This document shows, piece by piece, positions 26,553-35,048 of a stretch of DNA of 64,000 nucleotides. The notes under the pieces are model-generated. The model saw only the letters and a program-made list of their open reading frames with translations. It ran no database searches and was not told where the DNA came from. A program made the translations under genes and the position numbers. Origin of the DNA: Nocardia colli (GTDB lineage Bacteria > Actinomycetota > Actinomycetes > Mycobacteriales > Mycobacteriaceae); the NCBI RefSeq assembly GCF_008704205.1, contig NZ_VXLC01000010.1:124001-188000 (forward strand). The letters are read 5' to 3'. Position 1 is the stretch's first letter, and the number at the start of each line of letters is the position of its first letter.

Positions 26553-27254
26553 ATGAACGCTGAGCTGGTCGTATCCATTTCCGGGATCCGGGACACCACT
26601 CGGGACGCGGCGATCGAGTTCGCCGCGGAGCTCGATCAGCGCGGTGTGCCACTGTCGCTGCTCGTGGCGCCCCGGTTGAAGGGCAAGTACAAACTGGTCG
26701 AGGATCCCGCGACGCAGGCGTGGTTGCGCGGGCGCCGGGCTCGCGGCGACGCGATCGTGCTGCACGGCTACGACCAGGCGGCGACCAAGAGCCGGCGGGC
26801 CGAATTCGCCACGCTGCCAAGGCATGAGGCGCGGTTGCGGCTGATGGCGGCGGATCGGGTGATGGAGCGGGTGGAGCTGCGCACCCGGCTGTTCGCCGCG
26901 CCGCGCTGGGATGCCTCCGCCGGCGCCATCGAGGCGCTGCCCGAGGTCGGTTTCCGGGTCGCGCTCGGCCTGACCTCGATCCTGGACCTGGAACACAATG
27001 TGGCGCAGAAGGTTCGGGTGTACGGGATCGGCGAGGGCTTCCGCGCCGAACCGTGGTGGTGTCGGGCCCTGGTGATGGGCGCCGCGCGGACGGCCCGCCG
27101 CGGCGGCATGCTGCGGCTCGCGGTATCGGCCGCGCAACTGGAACGCTCCGGCCCGCGGCAGGCCATGCTCGATGCCGTAGACCTCGCCCTGTTCCACGGC
27201 GCGACCGGCGCCGTCTACCGCTGGGAACCGCCCGCCATCGCGCGCGCGGCCTGA
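26553..27254 (+). CDS. DUF2334/polysaccharide deacetylase-like protein
   Basis: A 233-aa soluble protein of the DUF2334 group, related in fold to carbohydrate esterases. Features: VVSISGIRDTTRDAA, VPLSLLVAPRLKGKY, the metal-type motif IVLHGYD, RLFAAPRWDAS, and a late LALFHGATGAVYRW. The start is the ATG at 26553 without a clear ribosome site. It follows ptrB by 131 bp. A homologous gene of unknown function occupies the same relative position in M. tuberculosis (Rv0784). Confidence 0.8.
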   Translation: MNAELVVSISGIRDTTRDAAIEFAAELDQRGVPLSLLVAPRLKGKYKLVEDPATQAWLRGRRARGDAIVLHGYDQAATKSRRAEFATLPRHEARLRLMAADRVMERVELRTRLFAAPRWDASAGAIEALPEVGFRVALGLTSILDLEHNVAQKVRVYGIGEGFRAEPWWCRALVMGAARTARRGGMLRLAVSAAQLERSGPRQAMLDAVDLALFHGATGAVYRWEPPAIARAA

Positions 27255-27351
27255 AAATACGCCGCGTCGTGCTGCGGTCGGGCAGCGCGGCTGGGCTGGT
27301 TATCGGCACCGCCGAGCGGGCCGATCGACGCCGCCGCTCGTGAATGGCGTA

Positions 27352-27379
27352 ATCGGGCGGCGGCGTCGCTCCGCCCGAT
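27352..27379. terminator. Terminator between convergent genes
   Basis: ATCGGGCGG / CCGCCCGAT with a 10-nt loop between the DUF2334 gene and gadB, touching the gadB stop codon. Confidence 0.6.
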
Positions 27380-28776
27380 CAGGCGGTCTCACTCTGCTTG
27401 CTCGGCACCGCCGCCCGCGCACTGTGCGTGAATCCGCCCGCCTCCTGCTGGGTGAGCGACGTCGAAAACGGATGCCGCGCCAGCTGTTTCATGCACCGGG
27501 TGACATCGGCCAGCAGCAGATCGGCCAGGTCGACGGTGAAGCCGTGCCGGATCACCGCCCGCATGATCGTCTCGTCCTCCCGGTCCGCGGGTAGCGGATA
27601 GGCGGCGATCAGCCAGCCGCGACTGCGCAGCCGATCCGACAGGTCGTACAGGTTGAACCCGGGATCGCCGGTCAACCGCCACGCCACGGCGGTGATACCC
27701 CGGTGCGGGTCACCGTCGTGGATCAGCTCGAACGGCCCGAGTTCGCGCAGGCCCGCCGCCAGCTGCTGGGCTGCGCGGTAGATGGCCGACTGCACGCGGG
27801 TGTATCCGGTGCGGCCCAGTCGAATGAATTCGTAGTACTGCGTGATCGCCTGTCCGCCCGGCCGGGAGAAATTCAAGTTGAACGTGCCGATGCTGCCGCC
27901 GAGATAGTCCACGTCGAAGACCAATTCCGCGGGCAGGTCGGCCGCCTCGCGCCAGATCGCCCAGCCGACGCCGAGCGGCGCCAGCCCGGTCTTGTGCCCG
28001 GAGGCATTGATCGACTTCACCCGCGGCAGCCGGAAATCCCACACCAGATCGGACGCGGTGAACGGGGCGAGGAAGCCGCCGCTCGCCGCGTCGACGTGGA
28101 TCGGGATATCCAGGCCGCTCGTCTCCTGCAACTCGTCGAGCGCGCGGCTGATCCCCGCGACGTCCTCGAACAGCCCGGTGAAGGTCTGACCGAAAGTGGG
28201 CACCACCATGATGGTTCGCTCGTCGCAGTAGGCGGCTACGTCGTCCGGATGCATGGTCAGCCGGTCCCCGCGCAGCGGAATCTGCCGGATCTCGACATCG
28301 AAATACCGCGCGAATTTTTCCCAGCAGACCTGCACCGGCCCGCACACGAAATTGGGTGTGCCGGTGCCGCCGCGCTGCCGCCAGCGGAACTTGGCGGCCA
28401 GCCCGCCGAGCATCGCGGCCTCGCTGGACCCGGTGGTCGAGGTGCCGTGCGTGCCGGCCGGGTCGGGGGAGTGCCACAGGTCGGCGAGCATCCGGACGCA
28501 CCGCCGCTCGAGCTCGGCGGTCTGCGGGTATTCGTCCTTGTCCACGATGTTCTTGTCCATCGACTCGACCATCAGTTTGCGCGCCTGCTCGTCCACCCAG
28601 GTGGTGCAGAAGGTGGCCAGATTCATCCGGGAGACGCCGTCGAGCATGAGCTCGTCGTGCACGATCTCGTAGGCCACCTCGGCGAAGAGTTCGCCCTGCG
28701 GGAATCCGCCTTTGGGCGCGACCCGGCTCATGCCGGGCAGGGCGAACAGGTCGTCGGAGTCTGCGCTTGGGGACAT
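27379..28776 (-). CDS. gadB: Glutamate decarboxylase
   Basis: PLP enzyme of 465 aa converting glutamate to GABA and CO2, consuming a proton and thus relevant to acid tolerance. It begins with the usual FPQGELFAEVAYEIVHDELMLDG type region, then MNLATFCTTWVDEQ, HGTSTTGSSEAAMLGG, the PLP lysine in INASGHKTGLAPLG and NFSRPGGQAITQYYEF. GGAGG lies 7 nt before the ATG at 28776. No glutamate/GABA antiporter gene is adjacent. Confidence 0.95.
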   Translation of the reverse strand: MSPSADSDDLFALPGMSRVAPKGGFPQGELFAEVAYEIVHDELMLDGVSRMNLATFCTTWVDEQARKLMVESMDKNIVDKDEYPQTAELERRCVRMLADLWHSPDPAGTHGTSTTGSSEAAMLGGLAAKFRWRQRGGTGTPNFVCGPVQVCWEKFARYFDVEIRQIPLRGDRLTMHPDDVAAYCDERTIMVVPTFGQTFTGLFEDVAGISRALDELQETSGLDIPIHVDAASGGFLAPFTASDLVWDFRLPRVKSINASGHKTGLAPLGVGWAIWREAADLPAELVFDVDYLGGSIGTFNLNFSRPGGQAITQYYEFIRLGRTGYTRVQSAIYRAAQQLAAGLRELGPFELIHDGDPHRGITAVAWRLTGDPGFNLYDLSDRLRSRGWLIAAYPLPADREDETIMRAVIRHGFTVDLADLLLADVTRCMKQLARHPFSTSLTQQEAGGFTHSARAAVPSKQSETA

Positions 28777-28971
28777 CGGATTACCTCCGCAGTGTCGGCT
28801 CGCGTGCTGGCGTCACCCAACACAACCACACCGGTCCGATCCGGGCCGGCGGAAGTCGGGCGACACGAACTGCTCGGTCGACTAGATTTCCACCGTTGTG
28901 CTGGACGGTTCGTGCCAGAGTGGAACAGCGGCGTGTCGGCCGCGCGACGACGAAGAAGTGAGGCGCTGGCA

Positions 28972-30336
28972 ATGACCGACGATTCTCGCACCGCAGAGCT
29001 GCGCGCGAAGGTGGCCGCGCTCATGCCGCAGGCGAAAACCGATCTGACGCAGCTTGTTTCGTTCAAGTCGGTGGCCGATCCGCGGCAGTTCCCGCCGGAG
29101 GAATGCGAGCGGGCCGCGCAGTGGGTGGCCGACGCGTTCGTCGCGGCCGGGCTGACCAGGGCGGGCCTGCACGAGACGCCGGACGGCAGCAAGGCCGTCA
29201 TCGCCGCCCGGCCCGCGCCGCCCGGCGCGCCGACGGTGCTGCTGTACTGCCACTACGACGTGCAGCCGCCGCTGGACAGCGGCGCCTGGCGCACCCCGGT
29301 CTGGGAGCTGACCGAGAAGAACGGCCGCTGGTACGGCCGCGGCGCGGCGGACTGCAAGGGCAACATCGTCATGCACCTGACCGCGTTGCGCGCGCTGGGT
29401 CCCGACCTGCCGCTCGGCGTCATGGTGGTGGCCGAGGGCTCCGAGGAGCAGGGCACCGGCGGGCTGGAACGCTTCGTCGAGGCCAACCCGGACCTGTTGC
29501 GGGCGGACACGATCCTGATCGGCGACTGCGGCAACTTCGCCGCGGGCGTGCCCACCCTGACGGAAACGTTGCGCGGCAGCGTGAATGTCGTGGTCACGGT
29601 GCAAACCCTCGCCGGCCCTTTGCATTCCGGCATGTTCGGCGGACCGTCTCCGGACGCATTGGCCGCGCTGATCCAGCTGCTGGCCACGCTGCGCGACGAG
29701 CACGGCAACACCACGGTGGCCGGGTTGCCCAACGACCAGCGCTGGTCCGGCGTGCAGTATCCCGAGGACCAGTTCCGCATCGACGCGGGCGTGCTGCGCG
29801 GCGTCGAGCTGATCGGCGACGGCACCGTCGCCGACATGCTCTGGGCGCGACCGGCTTTGACGGTGCTCGGCATCGACGCCCCGCCGGTGGTCGGCTCGAC
29901 CGGCGCCGTGCAGCCCTCCGCGCGCGCCCGGCTGAATCTGCGCATCCCGCCGGGCACCGATCCGGAGCAGGCGCACAAGGCGCTGGTCGCGCACCTCGAG
30001 ACGAACACCCCGTGGAATGCCGAACTCACCATCGAACTGGAGGGCATCGGCGCGGCATTCCGCTCCGGCAACGGCGGCCCGGCGCGCGAGGCGATGGAGA
30101 CGGCGCTGGCCGCGTCCTACGGCCGCGCCGCCACCACACAGGGGCAGGGCGGATCGATCCCGCTGTGCAACGTCTTCGCCGACACCTACCCCGATGCCGA
30201 GATCATGCTGCTCGGCGTCGAGGAACCGACGTGCCTGATCCACGCCCCCAACGAGAGCGTGGATCCGTCCGAGATCGAGCACATGGCACTGGCCGAGGCG
30301 CTGTTCCTGCTGGACTACGCCGACCGGTCCGGGTAG
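28972..30336 (+). CDS. M20 family dipeptidase/metallopeptidase
   Basis: A 454-aa cytosolic hydrolase with the two-zinc M20 layout: LLYCHYDVQPPL, YGRGAADCKGNIV, the general base in VVAEGSEEQGTGGL, a lid domain (residues about 200-320) with LAGPLHSGMFGG, and the C-terminal LIHAPNESVDPSEI histidine. ATG at 28972 has GAGG 9 nt upstream. Dipeptidases such as the cysteinylglycine or carnosine types share this pattern; the substrate is not set. Confidence 0.92.
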   Translation: MTDDSRTAELRAKVAALMPQAKTDLTQLVSFKSVADPRQFPPEECERAAQWVADAFVAAGLTRAGLHETPDGSKAVIAARPAPPGAPTVLLYCHYDVQPPLDSGAWRTPVWELTEKNGRWYGRGAADCKGNIVMHLTALRALGPDLPLGVMVVAEGSEEQGTGGLERFVEANPDLLRADTILIGDCGNFAAGVPTLTETLRGSVNVVVTVQTLAGPLHSGMFGGPSPDALAALIQLLATLRDEHGNTTVAGLPNDQRWSGVQYPEDQFRIDAGVLRGVELIGDGTVADMLWARPALTVLGIDAPPVVGSTGAVQPSARARLNLRIPPGTDPEQAHKALVAHLETNTPWNAELTIELEGIGAAFRSGNGGPAREAMETALAASYGRAATTQGQGGSIPLCNVFADTYPDAEIMLLGVEEPTCLIHAPNESVDPSEIEHMALAEALFLLDYADRSG

Positions 30337-30354
30337 CGGGCCGAGCCGGGAGAC

Positions 30355-30999
30355 CTAGAACTCGCGCTGGTCTTCCGGCTCCACCACGGTGAATTCCGTA
30401 CCGGCCGGGCCCATTTCGGCCAGCCGGCCGAAGTAGATGCCCTGCGCCGCCTGCTCGATGATGCCGTAGTGGATGGGCAGCGCTGCGCGCGGCGTCACCG
30501 CGCGCAGGTAGTCCACCGCCTCGCTGAGCTTCATCCACGGCGCGGCGGCCGGCAGCGCGAGCACGCCGACCGGCACCGGCGGCACCCACAGCGAGTCGCC
30601 GGGATGCACCAGTTCCGCCGGATCGTCGGCGGTGCCCAGCTGGAAAACGGTGTTGTCGACGACCGGGATCTCCGGGTGGATCACCGCGTGCCTGCCGCCG
30701 CCCCCGGTGATCTGGAGCTCGCCGAGGGTGAGCACGTTGCCCGCGTGCACCGCCTCCCACTTTTCCCCGCGCTGCTGCGCGGTCTGCGGGTCGGACAGCA
30801 GCCGGGCACCGGGATTCGCGTCGATCAGGGCCTCGATCCGGTTCGGATCGATGTGGTCCGGATGCTGGTGGGTGATCGCGATGGCGTCCAGGCCGGTGAG
30901 CCCCTCGAAACCGTGCGAGAAGGTGCCCGGATCGAAGAGCACCTGCTTGCCGTGTAGCTCGACGAGCAGACAGGAGTGGCCGAAGTGAGCTATGCGCAT
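30355..30999 (-). CDS. Metallo-beta-lactamase-fold hydrolase
   Basis: A 214-aa MBL-fold protein: MRIAHFGHSCLLVELHGKQV, the zinc motif AITHQHPDHIDP, GGGGRHAVIH and LPIHYGIIEQ. UlaG-like proteins have this short form. ATG at 30999 has no ribosome site but TAGCAT sits 6 bp upstream (leaderless pattern). A matching gene lies just before purS/purQ in M. tuberculosis (Rv0786c). Function unknown; divergent from purS. Confidence 0.85.
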   Translation of the reverse strand: MRIAHFGHSCLLVELHGKQVLFDPGTFSHGFEGLTGLDAIAITHQHPDHIDPNRIEALIDANPGARLLSDPQTAQQRGEKWEAVHAGNVLTLGELQITGGGGRHAVIHPEIPVVDNTVFQLGTADDPAELVHPGDSLWVPPVPVGVLALPAAAPWMKLSEAVDYLRAVTPRAALPIHYGIIEQAAQGIYFGRLAEMGPAGTEFTVVEPEDQREF

Positions 31000-31093
31000 T
31001 CCGCCATGCTATTGCGCCACCCGGAGTCGGGCACGTCCGCCGAAACAACTACGCTGCTCAGGTAACCCCCCACCACCACATGAGGAGCAACGC

Positions 31094-31330
31094 GTGGCAC
31101 GAGTCGTGGTCGAGGTGATGCCGAAGGCCGAGATCCTGGACCCCCAGGGACAGGCCATCGTCGGTGCGCTCCCGCGCCTGGGATTCGAGGGCATCTCGGA
31201 TGTACGGCAGGGCAAGCGATTCGAACTCGATGTCGACGACAGTGTCGGTGACGCCGAGCTCGAGCAGATCGCGGAGGCACTGCTGTGCAACACCGTGATC
31301 GAAGAGTGGAAAGTCACGCGGCTGTCATGA
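31094..31330 (+). CDS. purS: Phosphoribosylformylglycinamidine synthase subunit PurS
   Basis: A 78-aa subunit that bridges PurQ and PurL in the FGAM synthase complex. It starts VARVVVEVMPKAEILDPQGQ and contains FEGISDVRQGKRFELDV. GTG at 31094 has GGAG about 7 nt upstream; the stop overlaps the purQ ATG (ATGA). Confidence 0.95.
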   Translation: MARVVVEVMPKAEILDPQGQAIVGALPRLGFEGISDVRQGKRFELDVDDSVGDAELEQIAEALLCNTVIEEWKVTRLS

Positions 31331-32004
31331 CCGCGCGCATCGGAGTCATCACCTTTCCGGGGACGCTCGATGATGTCGACGCGGCCCGCGCGGTGCGCCT
31401 GGCCGGCGCCGAGGCCGTGAGCCTGTGGCATGCCGACGCCGATCTGAAGAACGTCGACGCGGTGATCGTGCCCGGCGGCTTCTCCTACGGCGACTACCTG
31501 CGCGCGGGCGCCATCGCCCGGTTCGCGCCGGTGATGGGCGAGGTCGTGCGCGCCGCCAAGACCGGCCTGCCGGTGCTCGGCATCTGCAACGGTTTCCAGG
31601 TGCTGTGCGAGGCCGGGCTGCTGCCCGGCGCGCTGACCCGCAACGAGGGCCTGCACTTCATCTGCCGGGACGAATGGCTGCGGGTGGAATCGGCGTCGAC
31701 GCTGTGGACCTCGCGCTACGAGGCCGGTGCGCAGATCCTGGTCCCGCTGAAGTCCGGTGAGGGCCGCTTCCAGGCCTCGACCGCCGTGCTGGACGAACTG
31801 GAGGGCGAGGGCCGGGTGGTCTTCCGCTACGCCGGCGACAACCCGAACGGTTCGCAGCGCGGCATCGCCGGGATCGCGTCGGCCGACGGCCGCATCGTCG
31901 GCCTGATGCCGCACCCGGAACACGCCACCGAGGCACTGACCGGCCCGAGCGACGACGGCCTCGGCCTGTTCCTCTCGGTGCTGGACACTTTGGTCTCCGC
32001 GTAA
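31327..32004 (+). CDS. purQ: Phosphoribosylformylglycinamidine synthase, glutaminase subunit
   Basis: Class I glutamine amidotransferase, 225 aa, supplying ammonia to PurL for FGAR to FGAM conversion. The catalytic cysteine is in VLGICNGFQVLCEAG, the oxyanion region in VPGGFSYGDYLRAGA, and the His/Glu pair in GLMPHPEHATE. Coupled to purS by a four-base overlap; its partner purL is 8.4 kb downstream. Confidence 0.96.
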   Translation: MTARIGVITFPGTLDDVDAARAVRLAGAEAVSLWHADADLKNVDAVIVPGGFSYGDYLRAGAIARFAPVMGEVVRAAKTGLPVLGICNGFQVLCEAGLLPGALTRNEGLHFICRDEWLRVESASTLWTSRYEAGAQILVPLKSGEGRFQASTAVLDELEGEGRVVFRYAGDNPNGSQRGIAGIASADGRIVGLMPHPEHATEALTGPSDDGLGLFLSVLDTLVSA

Positions 32005-32011
32005 CCACCAC

Positions 32012-32073
32012 GAGCCGCACACTTTTCGATCCGCCGCGCGTCCGCGCGCGGGAGGCCGAAAAGGGTGCGGCTC
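32012..32073. terminator. Long bidirectional terminator hairpin
   Basis: GAGCCGCAC-A-CTTTTCG pairs with CGAAAAG-G-GTGCGGCTC around a GC-rich loop that can itself fold; it separates purQ from the convergent gene and ends on that gene's stop codon. Confidence 0.75.
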
Positions 32074-33148
32074 AGGTGATTCTGGCGACGATGTCGAACC
32101 GGACGCCGTTGGCGCGGGCGATATAGCCGTGCTGGATGGCCTGGTTGCCCTGGAACGCGCGCTGCCCGCCCGGGGTCTCCAGCAGCACGCCGTGATCGAT
32201 CGCGCCCAGCACGTCCGGCACCCGCAGCGAGCCGACCGCGTGGGCCAGCCCGGCCAGCGTGTGGATCGCCTCGTAGGTCATATTGCTGAAACTGGTCAGC
32301 GCGGGCGCGAATTCGCCGTGCAGCTTGCGATAGCGGTCGACCCGATCCCGCCCGTCCGAGGTGTGCTCGTCGATGAAGAAACTCGACGCGACATAGAAGT
32401 TGTGATTGGCGCTCGCGCCGCCGGCCAGTAACACGTTCTCGTCGGCCGCGAGGCTGATCCGCAGCTGACTGGCCGCGCGTCCGGTCGCGGCGAACTGGCG
32501 GTTGAACCGGGACACGTCCGCGCCGACCATCAGGATCACCACGCCGTCGGCCTTGTCCAGCGCCGGGTGGGACAGGAAGTCGCCGAAATCGGGTGCGCCG
32601 AGCGGCACGAACCGCTCCAGCACCACGTCGGCGGGGTCGGACAGGCTGTTGCGGATCGCCTTGGCGGACTCGCGCGGCCAGATGTAATCGTTGCCGATGA
32701 TGGCCCAGCGGCGGATGCCGTGCTCGCGGGCGAGCCAGTGCAAAGCGGGCAAGGTCTGCCCTGCCGGGTGCTCGCCGAGCATCAGAACGCCGGGTAGTTC
32801 GTCCGGCAGACCCTCGTGCCCGGTGGCGAATAAATAGGGCACCCGGCTTGCGGTCGCCTTGGCCACCACCCGGCGCACCGCGGAGGTGTGCCAACCGGTG
32901 ATCGCGTCCACCATGCCGGTGGCGAGCAGCGCGGAAACCTCGCTCGCCACCTCGTGCGGCGGGCGGCCGCCATCAATATTCGTAGTACGAATTTCGCGGC
33001 CGAGAATTCCTGTGCCCCGGTTGATTTCGTCGACGGCAAGCGAAATCGCCGCGTCGCAGGAGGGGGCCACGATACCGCCAGGTCCCTGCATCGGGACTAT
33101 GTTCAGGATCTCGATAGTGCCCTCTGGGCTCTCGCCGAACGCCGGCAT
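32072..33148 (-). CDS. AmiC/urea-binding-like periplasmic-binding-fold protein without signal peptide
   Basis: A 358-aa type I periplasmic-binding-fold protein resembling amide/urea sensors (AmiC, FmdD, UrtA): ILNIVPMQGPGGIVAPSC, ISLAVDEINRGTGILGR, DAITGWHTSAVRRVV, AIIGNDYIWPRE, SFSNMTYEAIHTL. The ATG at 33148 is certain to within a few codons because an in-frame TAA lies 21 nt upstream, so there is no signal peptide and the protein should be cytosolic. In Pseudomonas, AmiC is a cytosolic ligand sensor that controls an amidase operon. Here the partner is a divergent MarR regulator 51 bp away; no amidase or transporter is next to it. Confidence 0.85.
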   Translation of the reverse strand: MPAFGESPEGTIEILNIVPMQGPGGIVAPSCDAAISLAVDEINRGTGILGREIRTTNIDGGRPPHEVASEVSALLATGMVDAITGWHTSAVRRVVAKATASRVPYLFATGHEGLPDELPGVLMLGEHPAGQTLPALHWLAREHGIRRWAIIGNDYIWPRESAKAIRNSLSDPADVVLERFVPLGAPDFGDFLSHPALDKADGVVILMVGADVSRFNRQFAATGRAASQLRISLAADENVLLAGGASANHNFYVASSFFIDEHTSDGRDRVDRYRKLHGEFAPALTSFSNMTYEAIHTLAGLAHAVGSLRVPDVLGAIDHGVLLETPGGQRAFQGNQAIQHGYIARANGVRFDIVARIT

Positions 33149-33199
33149 TCGGTACTCTTCTTCTCGTTAGAGCGAAATTCATGGCAGGCAGGAATAACA
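33149..33199. promoter_or_regulatory. Divergent promoter region, AmiC-like / MarR
   Basis: Only 51 bp separate two divergent starts, so both promoters and any operator must overlap the coding ends. An imperfect palindrome TTCTCGTTAGAGCGAA lies in the middle and is a plausible MarR site, but half the positions do not match. Confidence 0.4.
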
Positions 33200-33631
33200 A
33201 TGACGACCATTGTAAGCGGATATTCGACGCTGCATGGTGCGCTGCGTGCCGCGGAACGCGGTTGGCTGCGTCACTTGGACGCCGCACTGTGTGCCAGGCA
33301 GCTAACACCCGACCAGTGGTCGATGTTGTCGAATCTCTCCAGTGAGACCGGCATCACCATGAGCGAGCTGGCGGCCAGGTCGCAGCTAGCCCCGTCCTCG
33401 GCCACCCGGCACGCGGACTACCTGGCCGAGCGCGGTTTGATCTTCCGGCTGGCGGCGCAGGACGACCGCCGGCGGATCCTGATCGGGCTGAGCCGGCTCG
33501 GCGCGGAACTGGTCGCTTCGGTGCGCGCCGAGGAGGCGCGGGCGGAGCAGGAACTGCGGTCGCGGATCGGTGCGCGCCGGTACGCGGAACTGATGCGTTT
33601 ACTGGAACTTGTTTCCACGAACCCGGAGTAG
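33200..33631 (+). CDS. MarR-family regulator
   Basis: A 143-aa winged-helix regulator: LTPDQWSMLSNLSSETGITM, SELAARSQLAPSSATRHADYL (recognition helix), the wing ERGLIFRLAAQDDRRRILIGL, and a C-terminal dimerisation helix. ATG at 33200 has AGGA about 7 nt upstream. Divergent from the AmiC-like gene and the nearest regulator upstream of the peptide array at 34169. Confidence 0.88.
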   Translation: MTTIVSGYSTLHGALRAAERGWLRHLDAALCARQLTPDQWSMLSNLSSETGITMSELAARSQLAPSSATRHADYLAERGLIFRLAAQDDRRRILIGLSRLGAELVASVRAEEARAEQELRSRIGARRYAELMRLLELVSTNPE

Positions 33632-34104
33632 CACGGATTCACGGACGAATGTCCCGAAAGTCCGATCTGTCGGTCATCGATGGATCGGACTGTTCGTTCT
33701 TTAATTCTGCGTGGAATTGATTGATCATGAACTGCGCGACGGATCAGAAGCGCAAATCTTTCTGATTGTGCGCGATGATCGCCGGCGGCGCCTGGGCGGC
33801 GCGGTTCGTTCCGCTGATCCCGCGGGCGGTTCCGGTGTCCCGCAGCGCGTTCTGGCGCCCATTGTCGGCCGCCGGACAAATTCTCTGCACTCCTGCGCTT
33901 TTGCGTATTGCGTGGGATGGATGGTATGGGGCTGCCCGATGGGGGCTGCGTTCGATGGATTTGCTTGCGCCGGTTGAGCATTCGGCTGGTCGGTCGATCG
34001 TCCAATTCGATTATTGAGCATTGGCGTCCAATAAAATTCGCCGCCCACAACGGGGGTGTCCCGGCGAATTTCCCGACACGCCGGGTCGGATTGCCCTTTG
34101 TTCC
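33632..34104. other. Long leader region upstream of the peptide array, no firm gene
   Basis: About 470 bp of lower GC without a convincing gene. One open frame, 33775-34017 (about 80 residues, MIAGGAWAARFVPLIP at the start, ending IVQFDY), has some GC-rich third positions early on but no ribosome site and drifts to ordinary composition; it could be a decayed gene. The tail may belong to a 5' leader of the array. Confidence 0.35.
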
Positions 34105-34136
34105 TTGACAGTTGGCATGATCACCAACGCTAAGTC
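34105..34136 (+). promoter_or_regulatory. Candidate promoter with internal inverted repeat, peptide array
   Basis: TTGACA at 34105-34110 and TAAGTC at 34131-34136 are 20 bp apart. The spacer contains GTTGG-N8-CCAAC around TGATCA. The long spacer and palindrome suggest a regulated promoter, but the -10 match is poor, so the exact boxes are uncertain. Confidence 0.4.
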
Positions 34137-34168
34137 ATCCATGGATCGACCTACTATCAGGAGGAACA

Positions 34169-34255
34169 ATGCTGCTGCCCGTGGTCGGAAGTATGGCCGG
34201 TGCCGCTGTTGCCGCGCTGACCGTCATTCTCGGCATCATCATCGCGGTCATCTAA
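34169..34255 (+). CDS. Tandem hydrophobic micropeptide, copy 1 (group A)
   Basis: A 28-residue peptide, start MLLPVVGSMAG and end GIIIAVI, with no charged residue at all and a single predicted membrane helix. CAGGAGGAAC precedes the ATG, one of the best ribosome sites in the window. It is 1 of 5 tandem copies. Copy 2 encodes exactly the same peptide but differs at five synonymous positions and the stop codon, which shows selection on the peptide. There is no signal peptide cleavage site. Family not recognised; possibilities are an envelope or pore peptide, a leaderless bacteriocin-like peptide, or a type I toxin. Confidence 0.8.
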   Translation: MLLPVVGSMAGAAVAALTVILGIIIAVI

Positions 34256-34282
34256 GTTTCCAGCTGACCGAGTTCGTCAAAA

Positions 34283-34298
34283 GCCTCCGATGTGAGGC
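34283..34298 (+). promoter_or_regulatory. Conserved linker hairpin 1
   Basis: GCCTC-CGATGT-GAGGC: 5-bp stem with 6-nt loop, 27 nt after the copy 1 stop. Its CCTCC is complementary to the GGAGG ribosome site of the next copy. Confidence 0.65.
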
Positions 34299-34404
34299 AA
34301 CGTCGGCTACTTTCTGATATGTCGAGGAAGTCGACAGTCTGAAATCGCCAGTGGCAAGCCGTCACTGATCGATCAAATGGTTCGACCTACTATCAGGAGG
34401 AACA

Positions 34405-34491
34405 ATGCTGCTCCCCGTTGTTGGAAGTATGGCCGGTGCCGCTGTTGCCGCTCTGACCGTGATTCTCGGCATCATCATCGCGGTCATCTAG
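34405..34491 (+). CDS. Tandem hydrophobic micropeptide, copy 2 (group A)
   Basis: Identical in protein to copy 1 (28 residues, starts MLLPVVGSMAG). The 25 bp before the start, GACCTACTATCAGGAGGAAC, is also identical to copy 1, then the leaders diverge. Preceded by GATCGATCAA, one of the GATC-rich stretches found before each copy. Confidence 0.8.
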   Translation: MLLPVVGSMAGAAVAALTVILGIIIAVI

Positions 34492-34524
34492 CTCCCCGAG
34501 CTGATCGATCGAGATCACGAAGCC

Positions 34525-34540
34525 GTCTCCGCAGAGAGGC
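34525..34540 (+). promoter_or_regulatory. Conserved linker hairpin 2
   Basis: GTCTC-CGCAGA-GAGGC, the same shape with a G-T wobble in the stem. A second perfect hairpin, CGGCCGAT/ATCGGCCG with loop TTTCTT, follows at 34546-34567 and is specific to this linker. Confidence 0.6.
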
Positions 34541-34649
34541 GGCCTCGGCCGATTTTCTTATCGGCCGTAGATGTTCTACAGTCTCCACTCGGCAGTATGC
34601 GTGCACGCCGCTGCTCGATCAATTGATCAACCGACAAACAGGAGAAAAA

Positions 34650-34736
34650 ATGCTGCTCCCCGGTGTTGGTAGTTTCCTCGGTGCTGCTGTCGCGGCCCTC
34701 GGCGTGATTCTGGCGATCATCATCGCCGTCGTCTAA
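34650..34736 (+). CDS. Tandem hydrophobic micropeptide, copy 3 (group B)
   Basis: 28 residues, start MLLPGVGSFLG and end AIIIAVV, uncharged. Compared with group A it changes positions 5, 9, 10, 18, 22 and 28, keeping glycine/alanine spacing (G-S-x-x-G-A-A-V-A-A-L) that favours helix packing. ACAGGAGAAAAA precedes the ATG. Confidence 0.8.
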   Translation: MLLPGVGSFLGAAVAALGVILAIIIAVV

Positions 34737-34768
34737 ATCGGTCGGCTTCGGCCAACTGAGTTCTGCAT

Positions 34769-34784
34769 GCCTCCACGGTGAGGC
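34769..34784 (+). promoter_or_regulatory. Conserved linker hairpin 3
   Basis: GCCTC-CACGGT-GAGGC, 32 nt after the copy 3 stop, followed by CCTCGG...CCGAGG that can form a further hairpin. Confidence 0.65.
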
Positions 34785-34862
34785 GAAACCTCGGCCGAGT
34801 TTCCGAGGTCGAGGCAGTTAGACACACTGATCACCAAGCTCGACCGACAAACAGGAGGAACT

Positions 34863-34949
34863 GTGCTTCTGCCCGGTGTTGGTAGTTTTCTGGGTGCTGC
34901 CGTTGCGGCCCTCGGCGTGATTCTCGCAATCATCATCGCCGTCGTCTAG
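34863..34949 (+). CDS. Tandem hydrophobic micropeptide, copy 4 (group B)
   Basis: Same 28-residue protein as copy 3, but starts with GTG and differs from copy 3 at about eight synonymous third positions plus the stop codon, with no amino-acid change. ACAGGAGGAACT precedes the start. The absence of replacement changes is strong evidence that the peptide is made and constrained. Confidence 0.8.
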   Translation: MLLPGVGSFLGAAVAALGVILAIIIAVV

Positions 34950-35048
34950 CTAGAAACCTCTCCGGCCTGCTGCGATCGAGATCGTGTCGGATACTCCGCA
35001 GAATCGAGCGTCCAACTGGCAGTCTCCGCGCCGGCCGAGATCATGAAC

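Noticed and set aside
27703..28971. M20 peptidase frame extending back to 27703
   Set aside because: The extension is antisense to gadB and lacks peptidase homology; the ATG at 28972 fits the family start.
33775..34017. Possible 80-codon gene between MarR and the micropeptide array
   Set aside because: Some GC-rich third positions, but no ribosome site, no family and weak coding bias; kept as a low-confidence remnant only.
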